Shown: one piece after another, positions 1-8,808 of the stretch
Layout of the letters: each line of letters starts with the position of its first letter
Position numbering within the stretch: the stretch's first letter is position 1
Assembly (NCBI RefSeq): GCF_001420995.1
Contig: NZ_CP012184.1
Span: forward strand, 2,712,501 to 2,776,500
DNA: 64,000 nucleotides
Reading direction: 5' to 3'
Source: Pseudonocardia sp. EC080619-01
GTDB taxonomy: Bacteria; Actinomycetota; Actinomycetes; Mycobacteriales; Pseudonocardiaceae
Notes under the pieces: generated by a model
Databases searched by the model: none
What the model was told of the DNA's origin: nothing
Seen by the model: the letters and a program-made list of their open reading frames with translations, nothing else
Translations under genes and position numbers: made by a program

Positions 1-334
1 GGTGCCGAACCGCTGGTGGCCGATCGAGGCGCACTACTCGCTGCCGTTCCTGGCCTGGCTGCCGCTGCCGCTCGCGAACCGGTACCTGCGCCTGTCCGGC
101 CGCGGCCAGGACTACACCGACGCCAGCTACGCGCCCGGATACCTGCGGATGCGGAAGCTGCTGGCCCGGCGCCCCGAGCTCGACGCCCGGTTCACCGTGC
201 CCGGCGACGTCAGCCTCGCCGAGGGCGGTGGCTCGGCGCTGTACTCGGCGGGAGTGTCGGCGCTGCGCCGGTTCCCGGCGCTGTGGGCGATCTCGAAGGC
301 GTTCCTCGTCGTCGCCGTGAAGAAGCCGGCCTGA
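1..334 (+). CDS. Class I SAM-dependent methyltransferase, C-terminal part (partial at left edge)
   Basis: This reading frame is open to the left edge, so only about the last 110 residues are present and the true start lies outside the window. The visible part begins with a segment reading PNRWWPIEAHYSLPF. That segment resembles the post-catalytic region of methyltransferases acting on lipids or sugars, where such a loop precedes a hydrophobic patch. The SAM-binding motifs themselves are not in the window. It stops 5 bases before the GTG of the AftA gene and probably shares its transcript. The family call is an inference from the tail alone; the substrate is unknown. Confidence 0.5.
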   Translation, partial: VPNRWWPIEAHYSLPFLAWLPLPLANRYLRLSGRGQDYTDASYAPGYLRMRKLLARRPELDARFTVPGDVSLAEGGGSALYSAGVSALRRFPALWAISKAFLVVAVKKPA

Positions 335-339
335 GCCCC

Positions 340-2289
340 GTGTACGACGGCGGCGGCCCGGCCGCGGTGGACGGCTCGCGACCGTGGCCGGCCACCGTGC
401 ACCGGGGGCCGGCCGGCTCCGGGCGACCGCGCTCCACCCGCCGTCCGGCGGCGCTCGCGGACCTGGTCGTCGGGCCGGTGGTCGCGGTCGCCGTGACCGT
501 GGTCGTGCTCGCCGCGGTGGACGGGCTGTCGATCCCGGCGTCGTCGAACGTCGGGCTGGCGCTGACCGCGTCCGGCGGCGCGGTGATCGCGCTCGTCCTC
601 GTCCTGGCGGCCCGGACCGCGCGCCCGCTGCTCGCCGCACCGCTGACCTGGGCGGGCCTCGCGGCGCTCCCGTCGGTGCCGCTGGCGCTGTTCCTCGCGA
701 ACACCCCGCACTACCTGTTCGGGGTGTCCGGCGACCAGCAGTTCCGGGTGCAGTTCCTGACCCGGTTCGCCGACTCCGCCCGGCTCGCCGACTTCGCCTA
801 CGCCGACCTGCCGCCGTACTACCCGGCGGCGTGGTTCTGGGTGGGCGGCCGCGCCGCCGCGCTGCTCGGTGTGGAGGCGTGGCAGTTCCACAAGGCGTTC
901 TCGATCGCGACGCTGGCCGTGACGGCGGTCCTGGCGTTCGCGCTGTGGGCGCTGGTGACGACGCGGCGCCGCGCGCTGGGCGCCGCCGTCGCGACGACGC
1001 TGGCCGGGCTCGCGACACTGGCCGCGTACACGCCGTACTCGTGGTTGACCGGTGCGCTCGTCCCGCCGCTCGCGGTCCTGGGCCTGCGGCTGGTGCGCCG
1101 CCGCGACGGCGGGCCGTGGGTCCGGACGGCGGTGCTGGTCGGGCTGGTGCTCGGGGTCGCGGCCGTCACGCACACCCAGATCCTGGTGTTCGCCGGGCTC
1201 GTGCTGACCGTGCTCGCGGTCGCCGGCCTGGTGACCCGCACCGCGCGCCCGCTGCCGCTGCTGGGGACGGTCGGCGTCGTGCTCCTCGCGGCGCTGCCCC
1301 TGACACTGCTGCACTGGCTGCCCTACCTCGTCGCCGCGGCCGGGGAACCGACCTACAGCGCGGGTCAGCACTTCCTCGCCGAGGCCGGGTCGCGCTGGCC
1401 GGTGCCGATGCTCGAACCGACCGCGCTGGGCGGGCTGTGCCTGGCCGGGACGGTGTGGATCGTCGCCGCGGCCGGCCGCTCCCCGGTCGCCCGCGCCCTC
1501 GGGGCGACGGCGGCCTGCGGGTACCTCTGGTACCTCCTGTCGACGCTGGCGCTGGCCGCGGGGACGACGCTCCTGGCGTTCCGGATCGAGCCGATCATGA
1601 CGGCCGCGCTGGCGTCCGGGGCGGTGTGGGCGGCCGCCGACCTCCTCGGGCTGCTCCGTCGGTGGGGCCGCGACGCGTCCGCCCGCCGGGCGGGCACCGC
1701 CGTGGTCACCGTGCTCGCGGCGGTCGCCGTCGTCGCGCAGGTCCAGACCGTCCCGGAGACGTACGAGTGGGCAGGCTCCGCCCAGGACTACCGGCCCGAC
1801 GGCACGAAGCCCGACGGCTCCCGGAACCCGGACGAGCCGAACGCCTGGCTCGGCGAGCTCCGCGGCACGATCGACGGGCTGACCGGGCGTCCGGAGCGGG
1901 AGGTCGTCGTCGCGAGCGCGAACCCCGCGCTGCTGACCTACCACCCGTACTTCTCGTTCCAGGCGTCCGGCGCCCAGTACGCGAACCCGCTGGGGAACTA
2001 CCCGGAACGCACCGACGAGCTCCGCCGCTGGTCGGCCGCCGCCGGCCCGGTGGAGCTGCTGGCCGCGCTGGACCGCGGCCCGGCCCGCGCCCCGTCGGTG
2101 TTCGTGTTCTCCCGGACCGCGGACGGGCTCCTGCAGCTGCCGACGACCGAGGACCGGTTCCCCGACCCGAGCTCCGGCGCCCCGCCCGCGACGTTCGGCC
2201 CGCAGCTGTTCGACGACCCCGCGTGGCAGCGGCGGGACGTCGGGCCGTACGCGGTGCTGGTGCGGACCGCTACACCTGCACCACGGTGA
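340..2289 (+). CDS. aftA: Galactan 5-O-arabinofuranosyltransferase, AftA type (GT-C membrane enzyme)
   Basis: AftA adds the first arabinofuranose from decaprenyl-phosphoryl-arabinose onto the galactan of arabinogalactan, outside the membrane. I choose GTG 340 because it follows the upstream stop by 5 bases; the frame is open further 5' but there it is the shadow of the methyltransferase gene. The 649-residue product is close to the usual AftA size. It has a run of about ten hydrophobic segments from residue 35 to 460 and a soluble C-terminal part. The periplasmic loop SGDQQFRVQFLTRF followed by LPPYYPAAWFW near residues 125-165 is the best family signature. The gene converges on the VOC gene and overlaps its end by 20 bp. 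Its presence is the main reason to place the host among arabinogalactan-bearing actinomycetes. Confidence 0.85.
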   Translation: MYDGGGPAAVDGSRPWPATVHRGPAGSGRPRSTRRPAALADLVVGPVVAVAVTVVVLAAVDGLSIPASSNVGLALTASGGAVIALVLVLAARTARPLLAAPLTWAGLAALPSVPLALFLANTPHYLFGVSGDQQFRVQFLTRFADSARLADFAYADLPPYYPAAWFWVGGRAAALLGVEAWQFHKAFSIATLAVTAVLAFALWALVTTRRRALGAAVATTLAGLATLAAYTPYSWLTGALVPPLAVLGLRLVRRRDGGPWVRTAVLVGLVLGVAAVTHTQILVFAGLVLTVLAVAGLVTRTARPLPLLGTVGVVLLAALPLTLLHWLPYLVAAAGEPTYSAGQHFLAEAGSRWPVPMLEPTALGGLCLAGTVWIVAAAGRSPVARALGATAACGYLWYLLSTLALAAGTTLLAFRIEPIMTAALASGAVWAAADLLGLLRRWGRDASARRAGTAVVTVLAAVAVVAQVQTVPETYEWAGSAQDYRPDGTKPDGSRNPDEPNAWLGELRGTIDGLTGRPEREVVVASANPALLTYHPYFSFQASGAQYANPLGNYPERTDELRRWSAAAGPVELLAALDRGPARAPSVFVFSRTADGLLQLPTTEDRFPDPSSGAPPATFGPQLFDDPAWQRRDVGPYAVLVRTATPAPR

Positions 2290-2668
2290 CGACGTTGCCG
2301 TCCGGGTCGCGGAGCATGAACAGCTTCGGGGCGCCCGGGGTGTCGTCGGTGGGCATCGGCTCCATGTCGGCGACGCCGAGCGCCGACAGCCGGGCGTGCT
2401 CGGCGGCCAGGTCCGCGGTCTCGACGCCGATCGCGCTGCCGCCCGGCTCGCCGTACATCGGCGGGTTCAGCGCGAGCCGCGCGGTCGAGCCGGGCGGGGC
2501 GACCTCGAGCCAGCGGTACTCGCCGTTCTCGCCGAACCGGGAGTCGCCGCGGACCTCCCAGCCGAGCTTCTGCGTGTAGAACGCCAGCGCGGCGTCCTGG
2601 TCGGCGACGGTGAACATGGCGACGCCGATGTTCGTGACGGTGGTGGGTGCCTGGGTGTCGGTGCTCAT
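2270..2668 (-). CDS. VOC (glyoxalase/bleomycin-resistance fold) family protein
   Basis: This small cytosolic protein of 132 residues has one vicinal-oxygen-chelate module. It opens with a beta strand (TNIGVAMFTVADQDAALAFY), followed by LGWEVRGD, and closes with LFMLRDPDGNVVTVVQ, the canonical VOC ending. ATG 2668 is preferred; an upstream start in the same frame would add 11 uncharacteristic residues. The 3' end overlaps the end of aftA on the other strand. VOC proteins may be lyases, dioxygenases or binding proteins, and nothing here reveals the substrate. Confidence 0.8.
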   Translation of the reverse strand: MSTDTQAPTTVTNIGVAMFTVADQDAALAFYTQKLGWEVRGDSRFGENGEYRWLEVAPPGSTARLALNPPMYGEPGGSAIGVETADLAAEHARLSALGVADMEPMPTDDTPGAPKLFMLRDPDGNVVTVVQV

Positions 2669-2823
2669 GCCGGTACGACCGCGCTGCGCACCGGGACTCA
2701 TCGGTGCGGGCCGGATCGACTCGAACAGGTGAAACCCAGATTCTCGTCATTCTGCCGCAACCTGCTCATAGCGCACCTCGTTGCTCGGGACAGGGAATCG
2801 CGAAGTGGCGAGGAGATTGACCG

Positions 2824-3705
2824 ATGACGCTCGACATCCTGCTGCCCTTCTACGGCGACGCGCGCCTGCTCCGGCTCGCCGTGGACAGCGTCCGTGCCCA
2901 GAAGAACCCACGGTGGACGCTGCTCGTACTCGACGACCACTACCCCGACCTCGAAGCCTGCCGGTGGATCACCGAGATCGGTGACTCCCGGATCCGCTGC
3001 CTGCGGAACGAGGTGAACCTCGGGGCGAATGCCAGCTACCAACGCTGCCTGTCGCACGTCGGCAACGAGTGGTTCACCGTCATGGGCGCGGACGACGTCA
3101 TGTCGCCGGACTACGTCGACGTCGTGACTTCGGCGATCGAGGCCGCACCGGACGCGGGAGTGGTCCAGCCAGGCGTCACCGTCATCGACGGGTCAGGGCG
3201 CGACGTGCAGCCGCTGGCGGATCGGATCAAGACGTTCTACCGACCACGCCACCGTGGCCGCACCGTCCTCGGTGGCGAGGAACTCGCCACGAGCCTTCTC
3301 CGTGCGAACTGGACCTACTTCCCCTCGCTCTGCTGGCGCCGGGAGGCTGTGCCCGACTACGGTTTCCGTGACGACCTGCACGTCGTGCAGGACCTGGCGA
3401 TGATCATGGACGTCCTCGGCCGGGGCTGGTCGATGGTGCTCGACGATCGGGCCTGTTTCCAGTACCGCCGGCACACGGGCAGCGATTCGGCGATCAAGGC
3501 GATGAACGGGACCAGATTCGACGAGGAACGCGCCTTCTTCGTCACCATGGCGCGGGAGATGGACGCCCGCGGGTGGCCTCGGGCGGCACGGGCCGCCCGC
3601 CGGCACCTGACGTCACGGTTGAACGCAGCGACTCTCGTACCCGTCGCGCTCCGCCACCGCAGGCGCTCGGATCTCCGCGCCCTGGGCAGACACCTCGTCG
3701 GCTGA
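2824..3705 (+). CDS. GT2 family glycosyltransferase
   Basis: The 293-residue protein is a single GT-A domain. It begins at once with the nucleotide-binding strand (MTLDILLPFYGDARLL), then LLVLDDHYPDL, and has the metal-binding motif in VMGADDVMSPDY near residue 85. There is no membrane segment, so it should work on the cytoplasmic face with a nucleotide sugar. A GAGGAG ribosome-binding site sits about 8 bases before the ATG. It is clearly paralogous to the product of 5332-6216 on the opposite strand: both share GADD(V/L)M, a LADR(I/V)K segment and an ARGWPRAARAAR segment. Its neighbours place it in an envelope-glycan locus; donor and acceptor are unknown. Confidence 0.85.
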   Translation: MTLDILLPFYGDARLLRLAVDSVRAQKNPRWTLLVLDDHYPDLEACRWITEIGDSRIRCLRNEVNLGANASYQRCLSHVGNEWFTVMGADDVMSPDYVDVVTSAIEAAPDAGVVQPGVTVIDGSGRDVQPLADRIKTFYRPRHRGRTVLGGEELATSLLRANWTYFPSLCWRREAVPDYGFRDDLHVVQDLAMIMDVLGRGWSMVLDDRACFQYRRHTGSDSAIKAMNGTRFDEERAFFVTMAREMDARGWPRAARAARRHLTSRLNAATLVPVALRHRRRSDLRALGRHLVG

Positions 3706-3775
3706 CATGCCGAGCCGCATGTGACACCGCCCGCGTCCGCTCCCGAGGTGCTCCGGGTTCCGGGAGACTGCGCGC

Positions 3776-5350
3776 ATGCTGCGCAGATCCCGCCGGGGCG
3801 CCGAGCGTGATCGCGACGCGACCTCACCGTCACCACGGTCCCGCCTGCTCCTCCTGACCGCTGCGCTCGTCACCCTGGCGGTCGGATTGTGGGCCTGCTG
3901 GTCGGTGACCGTGGACGACGCCTACATCACCTACCGCTACTCCGCGAACCTCGCCCTCGCACACGGGCCGACCTGGAACCCCGGTGAGAACCCGGTCGAG
4001 GGGTACACCAACTTCCTCTGGATGCTCTGGCACGTTCCGTGGGTGTGGGCCGGGGCGTCTCTGCCGGTCGTCTCCAAGCTCACCGCTGCGGCGTGTGCAG
4101 GGGCGATCGTCTGGATCCTCGTCTCGGAGCCGAGGACTCGTACCGGCGCGGCGGCCGCCGCCGGGGCGTTCGTGCTGTTCCTGCCCACCTGGGTGCACGT
4201 GGACGCCGGTCTCGAGACGGCGCCGTTCGCATTGGTGGTCCTCCGGTCGGTCGTCCTCGTCTGCCGGCTGCTCCGCGACCGGACGGCCTACATCCGGTCG
4301 TGGGAGCTGCCCGCTCTGCTGCTCGTGGCCGGGATGCTGCGGCCGGACGGGATCCTCGCCGTCGCGCCCCCGCTGCTCGTGTGGGCATTCCTTCGGCGGG
4401 CCGAGCGCCGCACCTGGGCCTGGCTCGTCGGAGGAGCGGTCGTCGGTGGGGCCTACACGGCGTGGCGATGGACGTACTTCGGTCATCTCCTGCCGAACAC
4501 CTTCTACGTCAAGGTCGGGGTCGAGGCGGCGACGGACCTGCGCTGGGCCACGACGACAGTCGTCCTCCTGCTGCCGCTCCTCCTGCTCACCGTGTCCGGA
4601 CTGACACGGCGGCCCACCGCCGGTCCGGCGGCCCTGCTCGTCGCGAGCTGCGCTGCCCTCTACCTCATACCGGCTCTGACGGCCCCGGCGATGGACTACC
4701 TGTCGCGGTTCGCCTGGCACGGGCTCCCGCTGCTCTGTCTGGGTGCCGCCTGGACGCTGGACGGCATCGCACGGCGCCGCCTCGCGGTCTTCGTGGCACT
4801 CATCACCGTCGCCTGGACCTGCACTGCGGGGTTCCTGCACCGAGACGGACCCACGATGGTCAACTACGGCGAGGGTCTTCGCCGGGCTCACATCGCGATC
4901 GGCCAGGGCCTGGCCGACGCCGGCCTCCCCGAGGCCCGCCGGTCGGTGGCGATGACGGATGCCGGTGCGATCCCCTACTTCTCCGGCTGGCGCGCGACCG
5001 ACTACATCGGCCTGAACGACGAGCGGATCGGACACGGAGCGAGTGCGACCGAGGTCCTGCTGGCAGACGCACCGTCGGTGATCGTGGCCACGGGCCCCGG
5101 CCCGGAACTCCCCGCCACCTCATGGGCTACGGACCTGCCCCGCGCCGTGGGCGATCGCGAACTCGTGGCCGTCGTACGCGTGCGCCCCACCTACTTCGAG
5201 CAGGTGTATGCCGACCGTGACGTCGCCCAACAGGTCCGTAGCGCGGTACAACGCAGGCTCGTAGAGGCCGACGCGGATACCGACGCGCGGTTCGATCAGA
5301 CCTACGACCGGTGGCTCGACCGGCTGTCCGGTCAGAACGTCAGCAGGTGA
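3776..5350 (+). CDS. GT-C membrane glycosyltransferase, AftB/ArnT-like
   Basis: This 524-residue polytopic protein begins with a short basic N-terminus and a hydrophobic segment near residues 23-43. The first outer loop reads VDDAYITYRYSANLALAHG and then VEGYTNFLW. An acidic DDAY pair followed by VEGYTN is typical of GT-C enzymes that use a polyprenyl-phosphate sugar, including the mycobacterial terminal arabinofuranosyltransferase AftB. The C-terminal 150 residues look soluble. It is shorter than mycobacterial AftB (about 630 residues) and is not next to ubiA, so I do not assign aftB. It lies between two paralogous GT2 genes and overlaps the downstream convergent one by 19 bp. Confidence 0.7.
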   Translation: MLRRSRRGAERDRDATSPSPRSRLLLLTAALVTLAVGLWACWSVTVDDAYITYRYSANLALAHGPTWNPGENPVEGYTNFLWMLWHVPWVWAGASLPVVSKLTAAACAGAIVWILVSEPRTRTGAAAAAGAFVLFLPTWVHVDAGLETAPFALVVLRSVVLVCRLLRDRTAYIRSWELPALLLVAGMLRPDGILAVAPPLLVWAFLRRAERRTWAWLVGGAVVGGAYTAWRWTYFGHLLPNTFYVKVGVEAATDLRWATTTVVLLLPLLLLTVSGLTRRPTAGPAALLVASCAALYLIPALTAPAMDYLSRFAWHGLPLLCLGAAWTLDGIARRRLAVFVALITVAWTCTAGFLHRDGPTMVNYGEGLRRAHIAIGQGLADAGLPEARRSVAMTDAGAIPYFSGWRATDYIGLNDERIGHGASATEVLLADAPSVIVATGPGPELPATSWATDLPRAVGDRELVAVVRVRPTYFEQVYADRDVAQQVRSAVQRRLVEADADTDARFDQTYDRWLDRLSGQNVSR

Positions 5351-6216
5351 TTCCCCAGCGCCCGGACCGCCGCTGCGTCCCGCCGGGCGAACGCCTGAGG
5401 TAGCTGGACAGCGGCGTTGAGCCGCGACGAGACGTGGGCCCGGGCAGCCCGCGCAGCCCGGGGCCAGCCCCGCGCCGTCATCCGGTCGCTCTCGGCCCGG
5501 AAGTAGCGCCGCTCCTCCGCGAACCGGTTCCCCGCGGCCGCGCCCGATCCGGAGTCGCTGGAGCGGTGCCGCCGGTAGCGGAAGCAGACGTGGTCGTCGA
5601 TCACCATCGTCCCGCCGTCCGCGATCACCGCGACCGGGAGGGCCAGGTCGAAGACGTCGGCGGACTGCGGGATCTCCTTCAGCGCCGACGTCCGCCAGCA
5701 CAGCGACGGGTTGTACAGCCAGTTCCCGCGCAGCAGGCTGACGACGAGGTCCTCCCCCGTCACCAACCGCGGGCCGTGGCCCTTCGGCGCGAGCAGCGCC
5801 TTCACGCGGTCGGCGAGCGGCCGGACGGGCTCGTCGTACTCGTCCATGATCGCCACCCCGGGCTGGACGACCGCCGCGTGCGACCACCGGTCGTGCAGCG
5901 CGAGCACGGTCTCCAGGTAGTCGGGCGCCATCAGGTCGTCGGCACCCATCATCACGAAGTACGGCAGCTCGACCGCCTCGATGCAGTACCGGTTGTTCGG
6001 CTGGGCACCGAGCCGCTGCGGGTTGCGGCGGTAGCGGATCCGGTCGTCGCCGAGGCCGGCGAACCACGGCCCGATCGAGTCGTCGGGGTAGCCGTCGTCG
6101 ACGACGGTGAGCCGCCAGTCGCCGCGGCTCTGCTCCTGGACGCTGCGCACCGCGCGGCGCAGCAGCTCCGGATCGCCGTAGAAGGGGAGCATCACGTCGA
6201 CGGTCGGGGCAGGCAC
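5332..6216 (-). CDS. GT2 family glycosyltransferase (paralogue of the gene at 2824)
   Basis: The 294-residue GT-A protein starts MPAPTVDVMLPFYGDPELL. It has the DxD-like metal site in MMGADDLMAPDY, and its C-terminal ARGWPRAARAARAH and SRLNAA segments match the paralogue on the other strand. No transmembrane segment is present. The pair flanks the GT-C gene in inverted orientation. In the paralogue the codon choice looks slightly less GC-biased than here; I judged this by eye. It is probably an envelope-polysaccharide glycosyltransferase; donor and acceptor are not visible. Confidence 0.83.
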   Translation of the reverse strand: MPAPTVDVMLPFYGDPELLRRAVRSVQEQSRGDWRLTVVDDGYPDDSIGPWFAGLGDDRIRYRRNPQRLGAQPNNRYCIEAVELPYFVMMGADDLMAPDYLETVLALHDRWSHAAVVQPGVAIMDEYDEPVRPLADRVKALLAPKGHGPRLVTGEDLVVSLLRGNWLYNPSLCWRTSALKEIPQSADVFDLALPVAVIADGGTMVIDDHVCFRYRRHRSSDSGSGAAAGNRFAEERRYFRAESDRMTARGWPRAARAARAHVSSRLNAAVQLPQAFARRDAAAVRALGNHLLTF

Positions 6217-6297
6217 GCGCCCGACGGTAGCGATCGCCCTGATCGCTAGGATCGCCCGGCCTCAGCGATACGACGCAGGACGGACCGGAGCACGGCC

Positions 6298-7374
6298 TTG
6301 GACATCCAGAACCACTACTACGGCCACTCGGCGGTCCTCGCCGCGTACGCGGGCCTGCCCCGCCCCCGGCACATCGCCGGCCTGCTGCAGCACGGCTGGA
6401 CCGCGACGTCACCGGTGCCGGCACACTTCGCCGACTTCCCGAAGGTCGGCACCGACCCCCGCCAGCGTCGCCTTCTGGTCTGGTCGCACGACTGCCGCGG
6501 CTGGTCTCCTACCGACGAGGACCGGACGACCACCGCGATCGGCGCCCCACTGCTCTATCTGGAGCGACTGCTGCGCCGCGGCGGGTGGGAGTCCTCGGCG
6601 CAGCTCGGGCCGGTCTTCATCCCGTTCCACGGCACCCGTCTGGTCCGGGTGACGGGCGCACACGCCGACCTTGCACGGCAGGTCGCCAAGGTCGACGGTC
6701 CTTCGACGGTGTGCCTGCACCACGAGGACATGACCGATCCCGAGATCACGACAGCGTGGGCAGAGGCCGGACACACCCTGGTCACCGCCGGTCGCCGGGA
6801 CGACCCCCACTTCCTGCTGCGGATCATGCACCTGATCGGTCACGCCAGCCGGGTCTCGTCGAACCGGCTGTCGACCGCGGTGCTGTATGCCGCCGCGATC
6901 GGGACTCCCGCCGCCGTCTGGGGTGACCCGTTGACGTTCGGCCACCAGGGCGCTGAGGCGCTCGCGATGCTCCGCGACCGCTGGCCGGAGTTCCATGTCT
7001 CCGACCCGGCCGACGGGTCCCGTCCGGTCACCGGCGCCGCCGAGGCGGACGCTGCCGCGACGGAACTCGCCCGCCGTGAGCTCGGTGCTCATCACCTCCT
7101 GGAACCGGATGTCCTCAGAGACGCGCTGGGCTGGGGGCGCACGCCGAGCATCGGCCCGGGCCTCCAGTACTACGCCGCATCCCCCGTCAACAAGGCGGCG
7201 ATGGTCCTGGGCCTGACGAAGCGTTCCGAGGCCAGCCAGAATGCGATGACGGCAGGCGGGTTCGTCTCGTTCAGCCCCATGCTGTGGCTGAAGAACCCGC
7301 TCGCGGCGGTCCCCCGGCCGTTGCCGAAGGGACTGCCGGTCCCGATCGCGACGGAGCAGCCGCTCGACGCGTGA
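6298..7374 (+). CDS. Unrecognised cytosolic protein of the glycan locus, possibly a GT-B glycosyltransferase
   Basis: I do not recognise a named family. The start is TTG 6298; no in-frame ATG lies nearby, and the product (358 residues) begins MDIQNHYYGHSAVLAAYAG. It has no signal peptide or membrane helix. The first half carries LQHGWT and LLVWSHDCRGWSP. The second half carries LIGHASRVSSNRLSTAV, then AAAIGTPAAVWGDP and FGHQGAEAL. A small-residue loop followed by GTP-x-x-VWGDP resembles the donor-binding half of GT-B enzymes acting on capsular glycans. It lies between a GT2 gene and the flippase/pseC/pseB genes, so a role in transferring the nonulosonic sugar is possible. That role is inference from context only. 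Confidence 0.55.
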   Translation: MDIQNHYYGHSAVLAAYAGLPRPRHIAGLLQHGWTATSPVPAHFADFPKVGTDPRQRRLLVWSHDCRGWSPTDEDRTTTAIGAPLLYLERLLRRGGWESSAQLGPVFIPFHGTRLVRVTGAHADLARQVAKVDGPSTVCLHHEDMTDPEITTAWAEAGHTLVTAGRRDDPHFLLRIMHLIGHASRVSSNRLSTAVLYAAAIGTPAAVWGDPLTFGHQGAEALAMLRDRWPEFHVSDPADGSRPVTGAAEADAAATELARRELGAHHLLEPDVLRDALGWGRTPSIGPGLQYYAASPVNKAAMVLGLTKRSEASQNAMTAGGFVSFSPMLWLKNPLAAVPRPLPKGLPVPIATEQPLDA

Positions 7375-7406
7375 TCACCCGCCGGGCCGCCCCGGTCAGC
7401 GGGTGA
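7375..7406. terminator. Hairpin between convergent genes
   Basis: Arms TCACCCGC (7375-7382) and GCGGGTGA (7399-7406) are perfectly complementary around a 16-base loop. The hairpin begins directly after the stop of the 6298 gene and contains the stop of the flippase gene on the other strand. No T-run follows, as is usual in high-GC actinomycetes, so a terminator role is inferred from position. Confidence 0.4.
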
Positions 7407-8808
7407 AGATCCGCCGCACCATCCACAGCAGCGCGACCCCGAGCAGCGCGGCGAGCCCGAACCGCACCGACAGCCACAGCACGCCGTCGGCGGGCAGGAC
7501 CACCCCGGCCCCGCAGACGACGAGCCCGGCGGCGAGCGGGCCGAGCAGCACCTGCTCGCGCCAGCTGGTCTCCGACACCCGTCTGCGCAGCAGCGACGTC
7601 CCCACGGCGAGCGCGACGTAGATCAGCGGGAACCCGACGGCGACCGCCGTCAGGGATCCGGTCTGCGCGAGCCCGACCGCTGCGGCCAGGCCGACCACCA
7701 GGCTGATCGGGCTCGCGACGGCCAGCCCACCGCTGCGTCCGGAGGCGAACACGAGGTGCACGTTCGCCAGGTAGGCGACCGAGACGACGGCGCCGATCGA
7801 GGTGACGGCGGCGACCGGGACCAGCTGGGCCGGGGCGAACTCGGCCGGGGCGAGGATCTGCAGCAGGAACGGGGCGAGCAGCGCCACCCCGCCGGACAGC
7901 GCCGCCGTCACGGCGGCGACGTCGCGGGCGCTGCGCTCCAGCGCCGCGCCCCGCTCGGCCGGGTCGGTCCGGTAGACCACCGGCGCCCACGCGTTGTTCA
8001 ACGCCGAGACGATCATCGCGGGCGCCGACCCGAGGAGCAGCGCGATCTGCATGCGGCCGCCGTCGTCGATGCCGAACCAGCGGGTCGCGATCAGGACGAG
8101 GGCGTTCTGCACGAGCAGCAGCGCCACCAGGTGCGGGACGGCGGGCAGGCCGACCTTCAGCGCCTTCCGCAGGTCACCGCGCGCGGTCCGCGGCCATCCG
8201 TCGCGCAGCGCGAGCACGATCCCGGTCAGGCCGGCGGCGAGGTAGCCGAGCAGCAGCCCGAACAGGTAGTCGTCGGCGTCGCTGGCCCGCCAGACCACCA
8301 TCGCGAGGCCGAGCAGCGGGCCGCCGAGGGTCGCGACCCCGGACATGACCACGAACGGCACCGGCCGGTCCTGCACCCGCAGGAACGCCTGCGCGTTGAG
8401 CACCATCGCGAACCCGGCCGCGGCGAGCGCGGCGAACGCCAGCCCGGTCTGCCAGGGCACCGACAGCACCGGCTCGCTCCACAGCGGGCCGGCCAGCACG
8501 GCGGCGACGACCAGCAGCGTCGACAGCGCGCTGCCCTGCAGCACCAGCGCCCTCGCGCCGTCCACACCGGACTTCTCCAGGATGCCGTGCCGGGTGATCG
8601 ACGACGCCAGCCCGAAGCCCGCGACCATCGCGCCGACCTGCACGAGGATCAGGCCGATCGCGACGATGCCGTACTCCTCGCGCCCGAGCACGCGCGTCAC
8701 CACCGGGGTGACCAGCACGTTCGCCAGGATCGGCGCGACGCTGCCGAGGGTGTAGAGGGAACCGCGACCGAGGACGTCCTTGCTCGCGTTCCCGGCCACG
8801 GACGTCAT
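7396..8808 (-). CDS. Wzx-like oligosaccharide flippase (MATE/MOP superfamily)
   Basis: The 470-residue protein consists almost entirely of hydrophobic segments, about 12-14. It begins LGRGSLYTLGSVAPILANVL followed by TPVVTRVLGREEYG, the hallmark opening of polysaccharide-repeat flippases. A RMQIALLLGSAPAMIV segment follows near the middle. ATG 8808 overlaps the pseC stop by 4 bp (ATGA), so the two are translationally coupled. It probably moves a lipid-linked, nonulosonate-containing glycan unit across the cytoplasmic membrane. The family call is firm; the substrate is inferred from the coupling to pseC and pseB. Confidence 0.85.
   Translation of the reverse strand: MTSVAGNASKDVLGRGSLYTLGSVAPILANVLVTPVVTRVLGREEYGIVAIGLILVQVGAMVAGFGLASSITRHGILEKSGVDGARALVLQGSALSTLLVVAAVLAGPLWSEPVLSVPWQTGLAFAALAAAGFAMVLNAQAFLRVQDRPVPFVVMSGVATLGGPLLGLAMVVWRASDADDYLFGLLLGYLAAGLTGIVLALRDGWPRTARGDLRKALKVGLPAVPHLVALLLVQNALVLIATRWFGIDDGGRMQIALLLGSAPAMIVSALNNAWAPVVYRTDPAERGAALERSARDVAAVTAALSGGVALLAPFLLQILAPAEFAPAQLVPVAAVTSIGAVVSVAYLANVHLVFASGRSGGLAVASPISLVVGLAAAVGLAQTGSLTAVAVGFPLIYVALAVGTSLLRRRVSETSWREQVLLGPLAAGLVVCGAGVVLPADGVLWLSVRFGLAALLGVALLWMVRRIFTR

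Noticed and set aside
127..1944. 605-residue minus-strand open frame opposite aftA
   Set aside because: Arg/Gln/Gly-rich without hydrophobic core or motifs; aftA on the other strand explains the region.
3776..5350. Naming the GT-C gene aftB
   Set aside because: The motif fits, but the protein is about 100 residues shorter than mycobacterial AftB and not beside ubiA, so a general GT-C call is safer.
2824..5350. Recent horizontal transfer of the GT2/GT-C pair
   Set aside because: Codon use looks slightly less GC-biased than neighbours, but there are no mobile-element remnants or flanking repeats, and the difference was judged only by eye.
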